Source of the DNA: Helochares maculicollis
Taxonomy: Eukaryota > Arthropoda > Insecta > Coleoptera > Hydrophilidae
Length of the DNA: 39,318 nt
NCBI GenBank assembly: GCA_033557835.1
Contig: JAWQRO010000420.1
Location: 1 to 39,318, forward strand
Reading direction: 5' to 3'
Of the stretch, positions 1-12,049 are shown one piece after another (positions within the stretch are counted from its first letter, which is position 1; every line of letters begins with the position of its first letter). The notes beneath the pieces are model-generated. The model was not told the origin of the DNA. It was given only the letters and a program-made list of their open reading frames with translations, and ran no database searches. The position numbers and the translations under genes are program-made.

Positions 1-45
1 ATATATAATTCGTACGAGTTCAGACGTTATCACATTTTCGAGTTG
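1..45 (+). repeat. 45-bp direct repeat, left copy
   Basis: Nearly the same sequence recurs at 732-777. Both copies run atataattcgtacgagttca and continue through a tatcacattttcgagttg block, with a 2-base length difference. The pair brackets the decayed transposon copy C. It is longer than usual target-site duplications, so a local segmental duplication is equally possible. Confidence 0.8.
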
Positions 46-46
46 A

Positions 47-732
47 AAACTACAGAAACAAGAAAAGCGGCGCATGTTTGGTTGGTTTGTAAGTCGATAT
101 TTTAACACTAGTTTCAAGTATTCTACAATTTAGAACCGTTAGAAAAACAAAATCTTCATATTTGAATAAAAATAAGAAAATTTGTCACCACATTCCAAAT
201 ATACATTTTGAAATTACTAGTCAACATAATATTTGTACGAAACATTTATGTTTTGTAACTCGTGCAGTCAAGGTAATAAATCTAATTGTTTCCATACGTC
301 TGAAAGACAGTTCACTAATGTGTAACGTCTTTGTACCAAAAGAAAACACCTGCTAGGTTTTATTGAATACATTGTCAACTTTACATAAATTTAGCTTGTC
401 ACAATACCACATTATTTTGTAACAAAGAGAGAAAGCTCTATTCTAAAAATTATTACAAGTGCAAAGACGTATATGAAATTTTGTATTCACACATTTTTAC
501 ATACCAAATATGGACTACTTTCTATGCATGCTGGATCTTTTTTGCGGCAGAAGACGTTTTTGATTGTTATGCCAGCATTTTTTATAGAGATAAAGATGTC
601 GCTATCTGCAAAAAGTTAATTTAGCATGATCTAGCAATCCCAAATTAGTAAATTTTCAGTATTATTATTTATCGTGTTTAAATAGCCATTCTAAATGCGT
701 GGTTCGCGTAATGGAAGCTAATAATGCCACAT
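47..732 (+). mobile_element. Decayed copy (C) of a TA-target non-autonomous DNA transposon family
   Basis: The stretch shares several blocks with the better preserved copies at 10901-12049 and 31736-33140. One block is around 75-105 (a run ending in gcgcatgtttggt). Others are around 540-610 (a tgatgcc-like motif, then tatagagataaag) and around 620-700 (agcatgatcta, then a catg/aattag-rich tail). The terminal CAG...CTG ends of the other copies cannot be recognised here. The short translations inside it do not resemble any protein. It is flanked by a direct repeat at 1-45 and 732-777. Family membership is inferred from blockwise similarity read by eye. Confidence 0.5.
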
Positions 733-777
733 ATATATATAATTCGTACGAGTTCAGACTATCACATTTTCGAGTTG
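732..777 (+). repeat. 45-bp direct repeat, right copy
   Basis: This is the partner of the repeat at 1-45. It begins in a short AT dinucleotide run (atatatatat) and contains the partly palindromic core tcgtacga. The left copy is cut by the window edge, so the full repeat length is unknown. Confidence 0.8.
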
Positions 778-3700
778 TAAACAGTATTCCTAAATCAACA
801 CTAAATACTTTATATATAACTTATTGATAAAATCAATTCTGTTGTTGTAATTTTAAATGTACGTATGTATGGAAACGAAAAGAGGGAAAGTAGAGTGGAG
901 ATTAAACCAGATTTCTTGTTGATAACCGATTAAATCTAAATTGCAAGTTTGCTGAACATTTTCATTTTCCAAATCTATTGGAAAATCTTATCGCAAATAA
1001 CACAAAACAACTTCTATCGGCTTTTATCAAACCTCATTGGCTGGCCGCAGACTAACCAAATAAAATAAACTTTTATATACTTTAAACTACCTCAAGTACT
1101 AGAAAATTTATTTCTGTTTCAGTTGGCATTGCATGTTTTTTCATCTTGATTATAAATTAAACCGTGAAAATTAGCGGGCATTTTCGCTAAAATACAGCAA
1201 TACTATTAATAAGGAAAAGTGGGTAAGCTCGAGGAATTTTCCAGCTTATCGCGTCCAATATCATTCTACTTTTAAAAAGTAAATAAGTAATAACAGTTAT
1301 TTTGATGTGGCTCGTGATAAGAGGGTGCTAACAAACTGCAATGCAGGTGTAACGCGGTCATAATCACATTTGATTCCGAAAACCACAAGTTGATGTTAAT
1401 TATTGATTATATCTTTGACGGCATTCATGTTCCCACTCATTCTTTCTCTCATTGTCAAGTCTTGATTTCGCTTCGGAGGCGAGCCCCGCGCTTTGCGCCG
1501 CATCGTGGTGTGGCCAGAGCGTAGACACGCAACCCACAGCTATGAATAAGCTCGATTTGGGTATCTGTTAATCTTACCTTTACTTTGACGATCATCCTAT
1601 ATGCAAAGTAAGGTTAGAAGTTTCGATCTGCCGGGGTTTAACTCGCTGTTAATTAAAATTCACGTTTTAGTTCACACTTTTTCTTTATTTCCCCCAAGAC
1701 GATTTTCATGAAGACAAAATTTTATGAAGCGAGGCCTTTTCTGATATATTGACTGCATTAACTATCCTCCTAAAACCCCAGATAGATTAATGTTGTCTCC
1801 TTAATTAAATATCATGTTCGGCAAACCGCATTTGATATTTTTGATTGATGAGCGACATTTTTTGGTTTCACTTTAATGAACAACGTTAAACTATTTGAGT
1901 GAAAAATGAAACGCAAAATCTTCGTGTACACGAAATTATCTGTCCCAGACAAACACTCTGTTGGAAAATTCTTGCTTAGCCTTAAACAATTATAAGTCGA
2001 CACGGAATAGCATATGAGATAACTTTTGTATGGATAACTTGAACGCCGGGCATAGCTCCAAACTTAAGAAATTGCACAGCAAATGAGGTTCTGAAATGTT
2101 TCTGTTAATTTCTGAAATTAAACTATGAAATTTACATTCAACTACAAGCGAAATTTCGTCTACTGGACAAACATGATTGCCTGTATCGAAAAAACGAATA
2201 CGCCATTAAATATCCACAGCATTGTATTTATAAACAAAAAAGCAATACTGTTAATAGTAGTAGCGATCTAAAAATTCAATGAGTTATTAAACTGACATTG
2301 ACCGTAGTAAAAATAGAAATACCTGTTATGCCATTGACTTTCGTTTGCCAATCAAACTCCAACAAAAAAATTGGTAACTGTGTCAGCAAATTCATTGAAA
2401 CCTTGCTACCTCGAGCTTGGTATCGTGATATATTATTCTAACGCAAAATATCGGTGAAGGGTTAATGGAAGTAGAACTGCAGGTTTTCACTTTTGTAAAT
2501 CAGAGCGAAAATACCAAAACATTACCTGCATTTCATACTTACACCTGTTGTTGTTTTACCCAACAGCATTAATTTAAATAAATTGCAGTTATAACACTTT
2601 CGTTGGATACACTAACTTTCATAAGTCTTAACGCCAGTCAATTATTTAAAGATACCAAGAGGTGGATTAGAAGGGACTTTTTGCTCTAATACTTCCAGAA
2701 CTTATCTGATTTGAGGCCAGTGCGTCAGCATTTAAATTTCACCAGTTCGTGCGTAAAAAATTCAAGATGATAGTTTTTTGACGTTGACGAATCACTAGTA
2801 AATTTATAAAGTTAAATGCAAATTTGGCATTAAACTGTGGTTAATTTTGTGTGAAGATTGATATCACCTAAAATAAGTTGCTTATATACGTAGAAGACTA
2901 CATTAATTTCGAAGTTTCCTGTTTGGAGATTATCCCCCGTTATTGGATTAAAATGCGTAGAACGCACCCTTAAGTGCTCTATTAACGAAAATGTAATTTG
3001 AAATTATAAGTCTCATTTCATATTATGAACGTTTTTTGCTACTCTTTTGGTTTAATGACTATTACGCTACTACGTCCAGATCCTTGCATTAAATTAAATG
3101 GCCGAAAATAGAATTTTCATTTCATGAAATCGAATTAGCAACACCAGGACTGTATTTACTAATAATGAGGGCTCTTGTGCACTGTATAATCTTACAAAAG
3201 CAAAAAAATATCTCTGCAAAGAGAATTTTCATATTTCGGCAAATATAACTATAAAGCAGTAATAATTTCTTAGTGCTATATGATACACATATTTTAAAGC
3301 AGTCCTTCTAAAGATGAAATGGGCAGTATAAACAAGGTGTTACATTATTAGTTTCAAAGACATGTTTAGAGGGGTCATTTGACCCCGATTTTTTATATTC
3401 CACGTATATAAATAAAAATGAGTTTGCAGTCTCTTACGGTACTTTGCAACACCATATTAAAAAGGATCGTTGAGAGTGGATCTTCTTGTCAAAGCCCTGT
3501 TTTCAATATAACGTGTTCAGCGACGGAGACATTGTAAAGCAGTCACCAGATAATAGAATAAATCTAGCGTTATAGACAGAAAAGCAAGAACATGAAGATA
3601 AAAAGAAACAAAAAAGATAGAGCTGAGTATATAGTTTTCACACATTTGGATAGATGAATTTTGAGAGTGGACCAGTGTGTATTTAGGAGGGTTAATAAAG

Positions 3701-3829
3701 AACAAATACGGAGAAGAAAGAAAATTTCAGCAAGACCAAGTAAAGTTAATAGAATTGCTGCTCATACGAACTATGCACTAAGGGTAAAGCTCTCAAAGAA
3801 CACTAATTATATAGATACGGGACCTGGAT
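778..3829. other. Intergenic, no gene recognised
   Basis: This is AT-rich sequence with stop codons in all frames. The only compositional contrast is the GC-rich patch at 1467-1540. Open frames of 60-65 codons here (for example 1812-2003 on the minus strand) are low complexity and have no recognisable family. No splice-linked exon chain was found. Confidence 0.6.
1467..1540. promoter_or_regulatory. Isolated GC-rich, CpG-containing patch
   Basis: About 75 bases with many CpG steps (ttcgcttcggaggcgagccc, then gcgctttgcgccgc) stand inside otherwise AT-rich DNA. The inner part gcgctttgcgc is palindromic. About 50-80 bases further on, the segment tactttg...caaagta (1579-1610) can also pair. A regulatory role is only a guess; it could equally be a fragment of an old repeat or of a foreign sequence. 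Confidence 0.25.
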
Positions 3830-4135
3830 TTTATGGAAAAGGAAACTACTTGGAAAGATAGTAGGAGAAAAAGAAAAAAAATGGATATAAAAAAAAACAA
3901 TCGAAGAGATTAATGGGTCCTACCAAAAGTCACAAATACACCTGATAATAAAAGCAAGAAGGTTACAGCCACTGGATGACGTTGAGAGAACCAGAACACA
4001 AGAGTAAGACAGGAAGACCGAGATATGGATGGCGAGAAGATGTGCTAAAACTGCTGAAGGAAAAGAGAATAGTAGACTGGAAAAGGAAAATATGTATAAA
4101 AAAATCTTAGCACAAAGAACGCAGCTCGGGACCGA
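3830..4135 (+). mobile_element. Degenerate 3' coding end of a non-LTR retrotransposon
   Basis: Translating the plus strand in shifting frames gives TIEEINGSYQKSQIHLIIKA, then RRLQPLDDVERTRTQE followed by a stop, and in another frame KTGRPRYGWREDVLKLL followed by an I-V-D-W-K-R-K stretch. This order (an I-K-A-R-R-L-x-x-L-x-H-V-like block, then G-R-P-R-x-x-W-x-x-D-V, then a D/N-W motif) is known from the C-terminal end of many animal LINE ORF2 proteins. Frameshifts and stops show that it is dead. The 5' boundary was not resolved. It is unrelated in frame and position to the LINE at 8613-9800. Confidence 0.6.
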
Positions 4136-4159
4136 AAGGGCCTGTTCGAAAAGTTTCAT

Positions 4160-7100
4160 AATATTAAAAATAAAATGTGTCTAAGTTTGATCTCTTGACA
4201 TTTTCGCCATTATACCGATAGACGAGCATTTTACAGACACAATGGCTCCTTTATCTTCATAAAAATATTGACACACAATCAAAAACCGTCATTAGATCCA
4301 CCGAAACAGAAAATCGCTTCCAAAGAATAGCGCTTTATATTATCATATCCACCGCAAGAAAAAATTTCTTGTGAAAATTTTACTTATTTTGATTTATTTC
4401 GTTTTAAAATCAAATATCTATATAAATCCAATTCACTAGAGTAAATTTGTCTCTACATCCTTCTAACAAATATATATTGAAAGGGCAACTAATCTTCGAC
4501 GAGCTAGTCAAAAAGTGATATCTCCACTCCGGATGCGCTAGGCTAGCTTTTGCATGATGGTACAGTTGGAACATATCATTTATAAAATTAAAGACTAATT
4601 AATTTAAAAACATTACAGGTTAAATCAGCCCTAGTGATGTCTAATTCTTCGTGCAAGTCGACCTGATAATTGCAAGTAACAGAACAGAAAAGCATCGTAA
4701 GCAAATAGTTAAATTAAATCAATATCGTTTCATTTTTAAAATACTTAGTAGATTTGCGCGTATACCCTTTAAGTAGGTTTATGATAATTGTCATGATAAA
4801 ATGTTAACGAGGTAACTTTCTTCGTCACAAAATAATGTGGTCATGCAAAATTCAAATAATAATTGATAATGAACTGTACTCAAAATCAACCCCAAAACGT
4901 GTTTCTGATAGCTAAGAAGTTTAACATTACTGAACGGTTTTCACTTCTCTGACTGCGAGCTATAAAATCTTCAAATGTATAAATGTCACTAACAATAAAA
5001 GAATGTTAAAATTTCGGAACATACCGACTTAAAAACTAAGCAAACAGGCGTTACTTCTCTCGACTGTGCTTTATTGCGCTATTCGTTATTTTTGAAGAAT
5101 AATCTAGCCGACACTCACATTTTGATCATTTTGTTTGCTATAAAACGATCGTCCCTTTCTTATTTCATGTTTTCATTTGACTCTACATGTTATCAAAAGC
5201 GTGATTCTTTGAATAAAGCATACAGAAAATACCCATTCTAATTTGACAAACTTGCATAATTGTAAATAATTTATAAAATATAAATGAAATATATTGAGTT
5301 CAACGCATTATAAAAAGCCGAAACAAATTATGTTTATCTTATTTCTCTCCAAAGAGAGAGCTTCTAGAAATATTTCGTCTGTAACGAGTTTAGCTATTGT
5401 AAGCGTGGACAAGAAGGCAATTCTTTGAAATACCAATAAAATTTATCTGTGCTCAACCTATGCCGGGAACTCAAACTATTTAAGTTTCGAAACTTACAAG
5501 TAAATCAAAAGTCTATTTTAAAATTATGCCTAGAAACCCTTTAGACAAAATTTTATATTAAAATATTGAAGGTTCGTTGCCTAATTTAATCAGCAGCAAA
5601 ACGTACTCTCATTTAAATTTCATCAGTCTTGTTTGCAATGGGTATGTATTATTAGCGTTTTTAATTTAGTTTATTTGGCAATGGAAACCTGTCTACTTGC
5701 AGGTTTTCGAATACACCCCCAATATAGATTATACGATCCTTGTTTTACTATGCGTGCGTGCTTGGAAATAAATAAACTTAGGATATCAAATATAAAACAT
5801 TTATTAGAAAATAAAAGTGTATGGACGTGTTTTCTGTGGTTATAACCGTAAAAATGCCCTGTATAAAATTGTTTTTCATCGAGACCTCTACGCCTAAATT
5901 TATGTCGATTACGTCTATAATTTTAGCTTGAGAGTTTCAATGTAAAAACATAAAAGAGTAGATAAAGCGTAGGTATGATGGAAACTTCGTAGCTACAAAA
6001 CCTTCCACAAAGGGCTACATAAAAGAGGTTTCATTAAATGAGTTAAATCGTTCCTTTTTGAAGTATATAATTTTCTGGGAAATGTTTATGTTGTGTTGCA
6101 GCGATTTCAGGAGTTATCACAGGCTAATTAAGGGCAGAAACTAATTAAACACCCATTCAATATCAAAGTAGTAGCGCAGCTGCGGATACGGTGAGCTTCA
6201 ATTTTAATTAAAATTTTTTCGAGACGGATCTATTTAAATTTTTCAATTAAGAAATTTTATTCGTAAGAATAAAATTGAATGAGTCCCTTGTGTTCGCGAC
6301 CGGGGATGAACCTGTTTAGTTGTTTGTCGTCTCAATTAAAAATTCGTGCTGTAAAATGCAGCTCCTGCAACGAAATTCAAATAATTTTATACAGTTATGC
6401 TTAAATATTTCAAGGCTTATTTCTTTGGATAACAGTATTTTCTTGTCTTGAGTTTTTAATTAAACAGTTACGTTGGTTTATTATTTCTGTTGCATTGATG
6501 GTCGCACTTAGGATGCTCTTAAGGTGAGTTGAAATGAGAATTGCTTAATAGGAGTATGGCTACTTGTTCTAGTTTAGTTAAATATAGTAAATGTCGGTTG
6601 AAAAATGTAGTTTGGCATTTTGAAGAGCATGACCTAGTTTTATTGTTGAAAAATTCTTCGGTATCTACAATTTATACAATACTGGTATAGCACCTTAACA
6701 CAAGATTCATACAGCACGCTTACAATGTTGCTGGGTTGATAAACTTTAACAAGCGAAGAAAGTGAAACCGGTTTCTACATCTTTTTTGGGACTTCATACT
6801 CATAATTAACAGTACTTCGTAGTAGGTGATGTACTCACAATTTATTAATGCTTTCACTTTTATTGGCGCAACTAAAATCGAATTCTAATTCCAAATGTGA
6901 TATGTAGGTAGATACCACTATAATTAAGTAATAATTTTTGCATAATTGTAAAAAATGTTCTGCATATGGGGGCTTTTCCAGATATGTACATAAAGAAAAT
7001 GCCTACCATATATTCTAAAATAGATTTTGCCGCAGATTAATTTGTTCCTTTATTTATATGTTTTATGCAACTCGCAATTATAAAAGTTGACCTTAATTTC

Positions 7101-8275
7101 CCATGCGACAAAACGGTGATGATATCGCGTTTACTTGTAAGTAAGTTACCTTAAATGATAAATGCTACGTGTATAAATCTAAGGGTTAGGACACAATCTC
7201 ACGTCTTTTGTACGATAAGAAATTGCAATTCGTAAAAAATCCTTTTAATTTCATAAGTACACACGACGATGTTTAATGTTTCTATTGATTTGCATAACAT
7301 TTATATCGTTTTAAGCACAATGAGTATAATGGCACCTTTTTATAAAATAGTTAGAGCCAATTGCCGTGATAAACACTATTCTAAATAATAATTAGACCTT
7401 TTATAGTTCTCTTTGGTAAACACCCACTTCAAACACCCTATAATATTTTCCCTAGTAACACACAAACTTCCGAAAACGCAAAGAAGTACTTATGCAAATC
7501 TGTGAGAGGAAGTCTGCATCTTCCGGCCATTTTTTGGAGTTTCTTTGCTAAATGCCGTTACTTATTGGATATTCATTTTCAGCATGCGTGTTTAGAGACA
7601 TTAAACCTCGAATATTAAAAATAAGCGATAAGTAAACACCTTTTCTAAACACATGCAATTTAAAACCTGATTTGGTGATTCGCCTAGAAGTTATGTATCT
7701 TGCTAAATTCTGCATTATTGAATGCAGTTTCAATTTTTAATGCTCAACTTAACTTTTCGGTGCAGAATTTTATATTTTTACATTCTCGTATTGCTATACA
7801 AAGTATGGTAAACGGGGGATATTGCGATCATGAAAAAGTTCCACCTAGAGATTTTGACTGCTCTCAATGTTTTGAGTGCACTTGAATCTATTTTGACCAT
7901 ATTTGGCATGTTGTCTGTATGTGTGTGTGTAAACACGATAGAAGTCGTACCGTTTCAGGTTGAGCAATGAAATTTAGAATACGCCTATTATCGCAGAATC
8001 TGTATCAACTTTTGAGGCATGTAGGACTATCGAAATTACCTGTTTACCTACACAGCTTTTAAATTTTTTCAAGTAAACTAGGCTCTAAAATAGAGCAGAG
8101 TTGAAATTTTTTGCATGGTTAAATACCACGAAAAATGATAAATATTTTCAACGTGATCGGGGCACCGAGAGTGCCATTTTCAACTTTTAAAAATTCGATA
8201 TCAAATAGGTTATGGAAAAATAGGCGCTAAACTAAAATTGCATTTCAACCTAAAAATAAAATCGTTCAAGAAAAC
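4160..8275. other. Intergenic, no gene recognised
   Basis: This is AT-rich sequence with frequent stops. Short open frames at 5633-5845 and 7548-7885 show no conserved motif and no flanking splice sites that chain into a model. No transposon ends or tandem repeats were recognised by eye. Confidence 0.55.
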
Positions 8276-8566
8276 GAAGTTATCTTCTAGCATCAGCAAT
8301 ACAAATAAGCTGCAGCTTAGGCGCAGCCGATTCTAACTTCGCTCTCAATTAAGAGCGTCAACCTAGGCTTCTAACATCCAGAAACATTCCACTTTTAAGA
8401 GCGGCAACTAACGTTTTGTTGTGTCCCTGAAAGATATGTATCGACTACAGCATTGCTTCAAGAATTAAAACATTTTGCCTTAATGGTATATAATAAAAGC
8501 TTAGGTTGACGCTCTTATCTAAAGAACGAAGCTCGATCCGGCTGCGCTAAACGCGCAGATAACTTC
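8276..8566. repeat. Inverted repeat (hairpin) of foldback unit 1
   Basis: The left arm includes aagagcgtcaacctaggc and the right arm includes gcttaggttgacgctctt, its near-exact reverse complement. Pairing continues outward through gcgcagcc / ggctgcgc to gaagttatc / gataacttc. The loop is about 130 bp. Confidence 0.8.
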
Positions 8567-8634
8567 ACTTTCAAGATTAATGATATTTTTATGTCGTTAT
8601 TCGATGAGAGTTCTTCTTCTTTCACTGCCCTGTT

Positions 8635-9179
8635 CTATCGAAGATCGGCAACAATTCTGGCGTACTCTTCTCTCTCCTGAGATCTTCTCAATAAATCGCC
8701 CGAACTCAGGCCCTTCCAGTCCCTTATGATTTTAAGCCAGGAGCAATGTCTGCGCCCTGGTCCCCGCCTACTCTCAATTTTGCATTCAATCACAAGTTGC
8801 AGAAATTCATATTTTTCGTATCTCATTACGTGGCCGAGATATGTGAATTTTCGCTATTTTATTATTTGGATGAGTTCACGTTCTCTGTCCATTAGGTGTA
8901 AAACTGCCACGTTGCTGGTGTTTCAAACCCCTCAAGTCTTTTCAAGCTATTGACTTTTAACGTCCACGCTTCAACCCTGTACAATAGTATGGAATATATG
9001 TAACACTTGACAAAGTTGTATCTTATTTGGGTATCTAGAGATTTGTCGCTCAGCAGGTTACAAATTTTCAGGAAGCTCGCTCTGGCCATTTCAATTCGAG
9101 CTCTGATTTCCAAATCGGGATCCAGATCCTCCCCGATCCAGCTGCCCATGTATTTGAACTTTGTGATCTTTGTTATCAA
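8635..9179 (-). pseudogene. LINE ORF2 C-terminal fragments in two further frames
   Basis: Segment 9179-8892 encodes F-K-Y-M-G-S-W-I and then a stretch ending L-L-Y-R-V-E-A-W, the post-palm region of LINE reverse transcriptases. Segment 8826-8635 encodes R-R-G-P-G-R-R and a terminal A-R-I-V-A-D-L-R. The frame relations (9525 to 9179 and 9179 to 8826 are not multiples of three) show at least two indels. Confidence 0.75.
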
Positions 9180-9624
9180 CGTTCCATTTAGATACGTGTG
9201 TCTGTAGGCCTAGATTCTGGCCTACCACCAGGAGCTTTGTCTTTGATGTGTTGATTTTAAGTCCCATTTGGTCTCCCTTTGCTGATATTCTGTTGAACAG
9301 CCTTTGCAACCCCTCAGTACTGTCTGCCATCACAAATGTGTCGTCGGCATATCTTAACTTGTTCACTAGTGTTCCATTCACTTTAATTCCATCCTTTGCA
9401 CCATCGAGTGCATTTTGGAACACTACTTCTGAATACAAATTGAAGAGCATCGGCCTCAGTACGCAACCTTGTCTGACTCCACGCTTAATAGGCACTGCTT
9501 CCATTTGAGAGCCCTCAAGTCTCACAGTCGCTACCTGGTGTTCATAGAGATACTGGATGATTTTTAGATCTTGGGAATCTAATCCTTTTCTTTCTAGGAC
9601 ACAGCAGCCTATTGCGTTTTACAC
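9091..9624 (-). pseudogene. Reverse transcriptase palm domain fragment
   Basis: This is the longest open part of the LINE. Reading from the minus-strand stop near 9627, it contains V-L-E-R-K-G-L-D, then I-I-Q-Y-L-Y-E-H-Q-V, then R-G-V-R-Q-G-C-V-L, and the active-site Y-A-D-D with following T-F-V-M-A-D. The finger region and the endonuclease domain expected upstream are absent. Translation continues in another frame after about 9150, so a frameshift lies near there. The active-site Asp pair is still present, but the reading frame is broken. Confidence 0.8.
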
Positions 9625-10900
9625 AGTCCTTCCTCTGATCTTGGCTTTTCTGTAGTTGTACCGACAGTGCAAACAACGTCTCTCTAACTCCCAGGCCATC
9701 TCGAAACCCTATCTGTAGTTTGCTCAGATCCAGATTGCATTTTTGCGTATACGATTTTGGATTATTTTCAAAAATAACTTCAGCACCTGGTTCATTAGAC
9801 TCGATTTGAGTTTATGGTTCCAAAAAAATAAAGATTGAGTAGCTTTTAAATCGTTTAAACACTGTTCTAGAATACTACAACCAGAGCCCAGATAATACTA
9901 TTTTTTGAATTTTCACAAATTCCATGATATAAAATTAATTATACAAGTAAATTTGTGTTGAAAACGGGTAATTTTATCCTCACATATTTGTTTTTTTCCT
10001 CAATATGATTTGTTTCTTCTTTTGAATCGCCAATTCTAATCGAATCTTGACATAAAAATATGATTATTCAAGATAGTAAAGTTATCTTAAACATCTGAAA
10101 AGTGTGAGCCTCTAAAATCTAGAAGCATTTCGCTACTAAGTATCAATAAACCTTTTAAAGAATTGAATTTAATCGAAACCATCATTGCTTCATATATTAA
10201 CAAATGGAGTCATTATGTTATCTAATAAATGGTCTTAGTTTACGCTCTTAATAGCAGAATGTTGCTGGGTGTTAAAAGCTTAAGTTGGGGCTTTTGATTG
10301 AAAGCGAAGCTCGAATCGGCAGCGCCGAAGGCGCAACTTATGCGTCTTGCATATATATCAGAAGATATCTTCACTTTCTAGATTAATAATAGTTTTATGC
10401 CGATATTCGATTGGAGTTTACGGTTCTAAACAATAAAGAAAATCAGATTGAGTTGCTTTTAAATCGTTTAAAACCTGTTTTAGAATATTACTCAACCAGA
10501 ACGCTGAAAATGCTATTTTTATTAATTTTACAAATTCCATATTAAGCAGACTATGGAATAAAACAAGTAGTTTTGTGTTGAAAAAATGGAATTTTGTCTT
10601 CATGTATTTGTTTTTGTCCTTAATTTGATTTGTTTTTTTCTTTTGAATCGCCTATTCCAATCGAATCTTCATAAATTTATGATTATTCAAGACAATACAG
10701 TTGTCTTATAACATAGGAGGGTAAGAGGGTAAGCTGCGCCTTCGGTGTAAACATTCCGCTGTTAAGTGTTTCAACCTAAGTTTTTGATATCCAGAAACAT
10801 TTTGCTACTAAGTGTTAATAAACCTTTTAATAAATGACTTAAGAATTGAATCGAAAACAGCATTGCTTCATATATTAAGAAATGGAGTCATTATGGTATA

Positions 10901-12049
10901 CAGCCAATTTTTAAGTTACAAAACTTAAAGGGGTGGTAGATATAAGAAACAAACGATAGATTTTTTTTTGCATTTTGAGGCATTAGTAACCGAGATATTA
11001 ATTACATATACATATTAAGAACCACTGTTGGAATTCCCTATGACGTATGAAGAATCACCTTCTTGTTTACGCTTAAAGCATCTGAACTTGAAACTGACGA
11101 AATAATTATAAAAAACCCTAGTTGAAAAGAAATAAAGACGAGCGAAGGAAGTTAATAGCCCAATAACTTTCAAGCGGAGAGGAAAAACATGCGCCACATG
11201 TTTGGTCGGATTGCGTTCATTTCAATTTGTTTTTAATACATTATTTAATACAACGTAAGTTAACTAAACTTTCCTTTATGCCTTATTCAAAGAAAGACAT
11301 ATTTACTAATATGCAAATCATCTGAACTTACTAAACACGAAGCAAGAAAACCCATCATTTTATTGTAAACAAGATGATAAAATTGCTGTGGCGGCAATTC
11401 AAAGCGATATTCTTTTGAGGTCACGTTCGGTCTCCAGTTCAAAAAACAACGCGCTCGAATAAAATGTTACTTAAATAGTTGTTTATGTTCTTTTTCTGTC
11501 TTTATGTTATTAGAAAGGTTTTGTGTTCGTGAAATAATTTTATCTCATGATTATGACGGATCTAACGCTTTGTTTTAATTGTGATGCCGGTATTTTTCTA
11601 GAGATAAAGGTGACGTTAGTTTGCAATGTATAATGTAATCATCTTTCTTGCGGAGGAAGATACAAAGCGACGTCGCGTTCTGTTTTAAATGATTCGAAAA
11701 ACGCAGAGCTTTAAATTTTGATTTCAATTGTTGCTTATGTTCTTTTTCTGTTTATTTTTGATAAGGACGGTTTTGCGTTCATGAAAAAATTTAATCTCGC
11801 GGTTTTGAAGGATCTAATGACGTGTTTGATTGTGATGCCGGTATTTTTATAGCAATAATGATGCCGTTGTGTTTGCATAATATTTTTTAACCTAGCATGA
11901 TCTATCGGCATCATTTTAATTATGCCAGGAATCTCTAATTAGCCAATTTTTTAACATTTTTATTTATACTTAGAAAATACCAGGTCGTGGTCACATGGGT
12001 GTTCTTAACATGTGGGCTAAGTATTGGAAATTCATTCTGCAACACCCTG
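10901..12049. mobile_element. Non-autonomous TA-target DNA transposon, copy A
   Basis: The 1149-bp element starts cagccaattttt and ends caacaccctg, with TA on both sides. It splits a foldback repeat unit in its loop. The uninterrupted sister unit at 8484-8499 reads ggtatataataaaagc; here ggtata is followed by the element and then tataataaaag, which fixes the target duplication as TA. The right terminus (reverse complement cagggtgttgcagaatg) resembles the copy B terminus. Inside are two related direct blocks starting near 11418 and 11672 (period about 252 bp). No transposase frame exists, so movement would have needed a partner element. The TA target and CAG start fit a Tc1/mariner-like (ITm) mechanism; this is inference. 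Confidence 0.8.

Larger units (their letters stand above)
8613..9800 (-). mobile_element. 5'-truncated non-LTR retrotransposon (LINE) with 12-bp target duplication
   Basis: On the minus strand three frames in succession encode reverse transcriptase C-terminal parts. Frame 1 (9624-9091) has the R-G-V-R-Q-G-C-V-L-R-P block and the catalytic Y-A-D-D motif. Frame 2 (9179-8892) has the thumb-side region ending in L-L-Y-R-V-E-A-W-T-L. Frame 3 (8826-8635) has R-R-G-P-G-R-R-x-x-x-W-L and a final E-Y-A-R-I-V-A-D-L-R before a stop. The element ends with short GAA repeats (minus strand) instead of a long poly-A. It sits in a foldback repeat unit and is flanked by tcgatgagagtt (8601-8612) and tcgatttgagtt (9801-9812). 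The two frame changes and the missing 5' part show that it is dead. Clade not assigned. Confidence 0.85.

Noticed and set aside
3920..4159. Minus-strand 79-codon hydrophobic frame
   Set aside because: It is antisense to the LINE relic read on the plus strand; its hydrophobicity comes from complementing Lys/Arg-rich codons.
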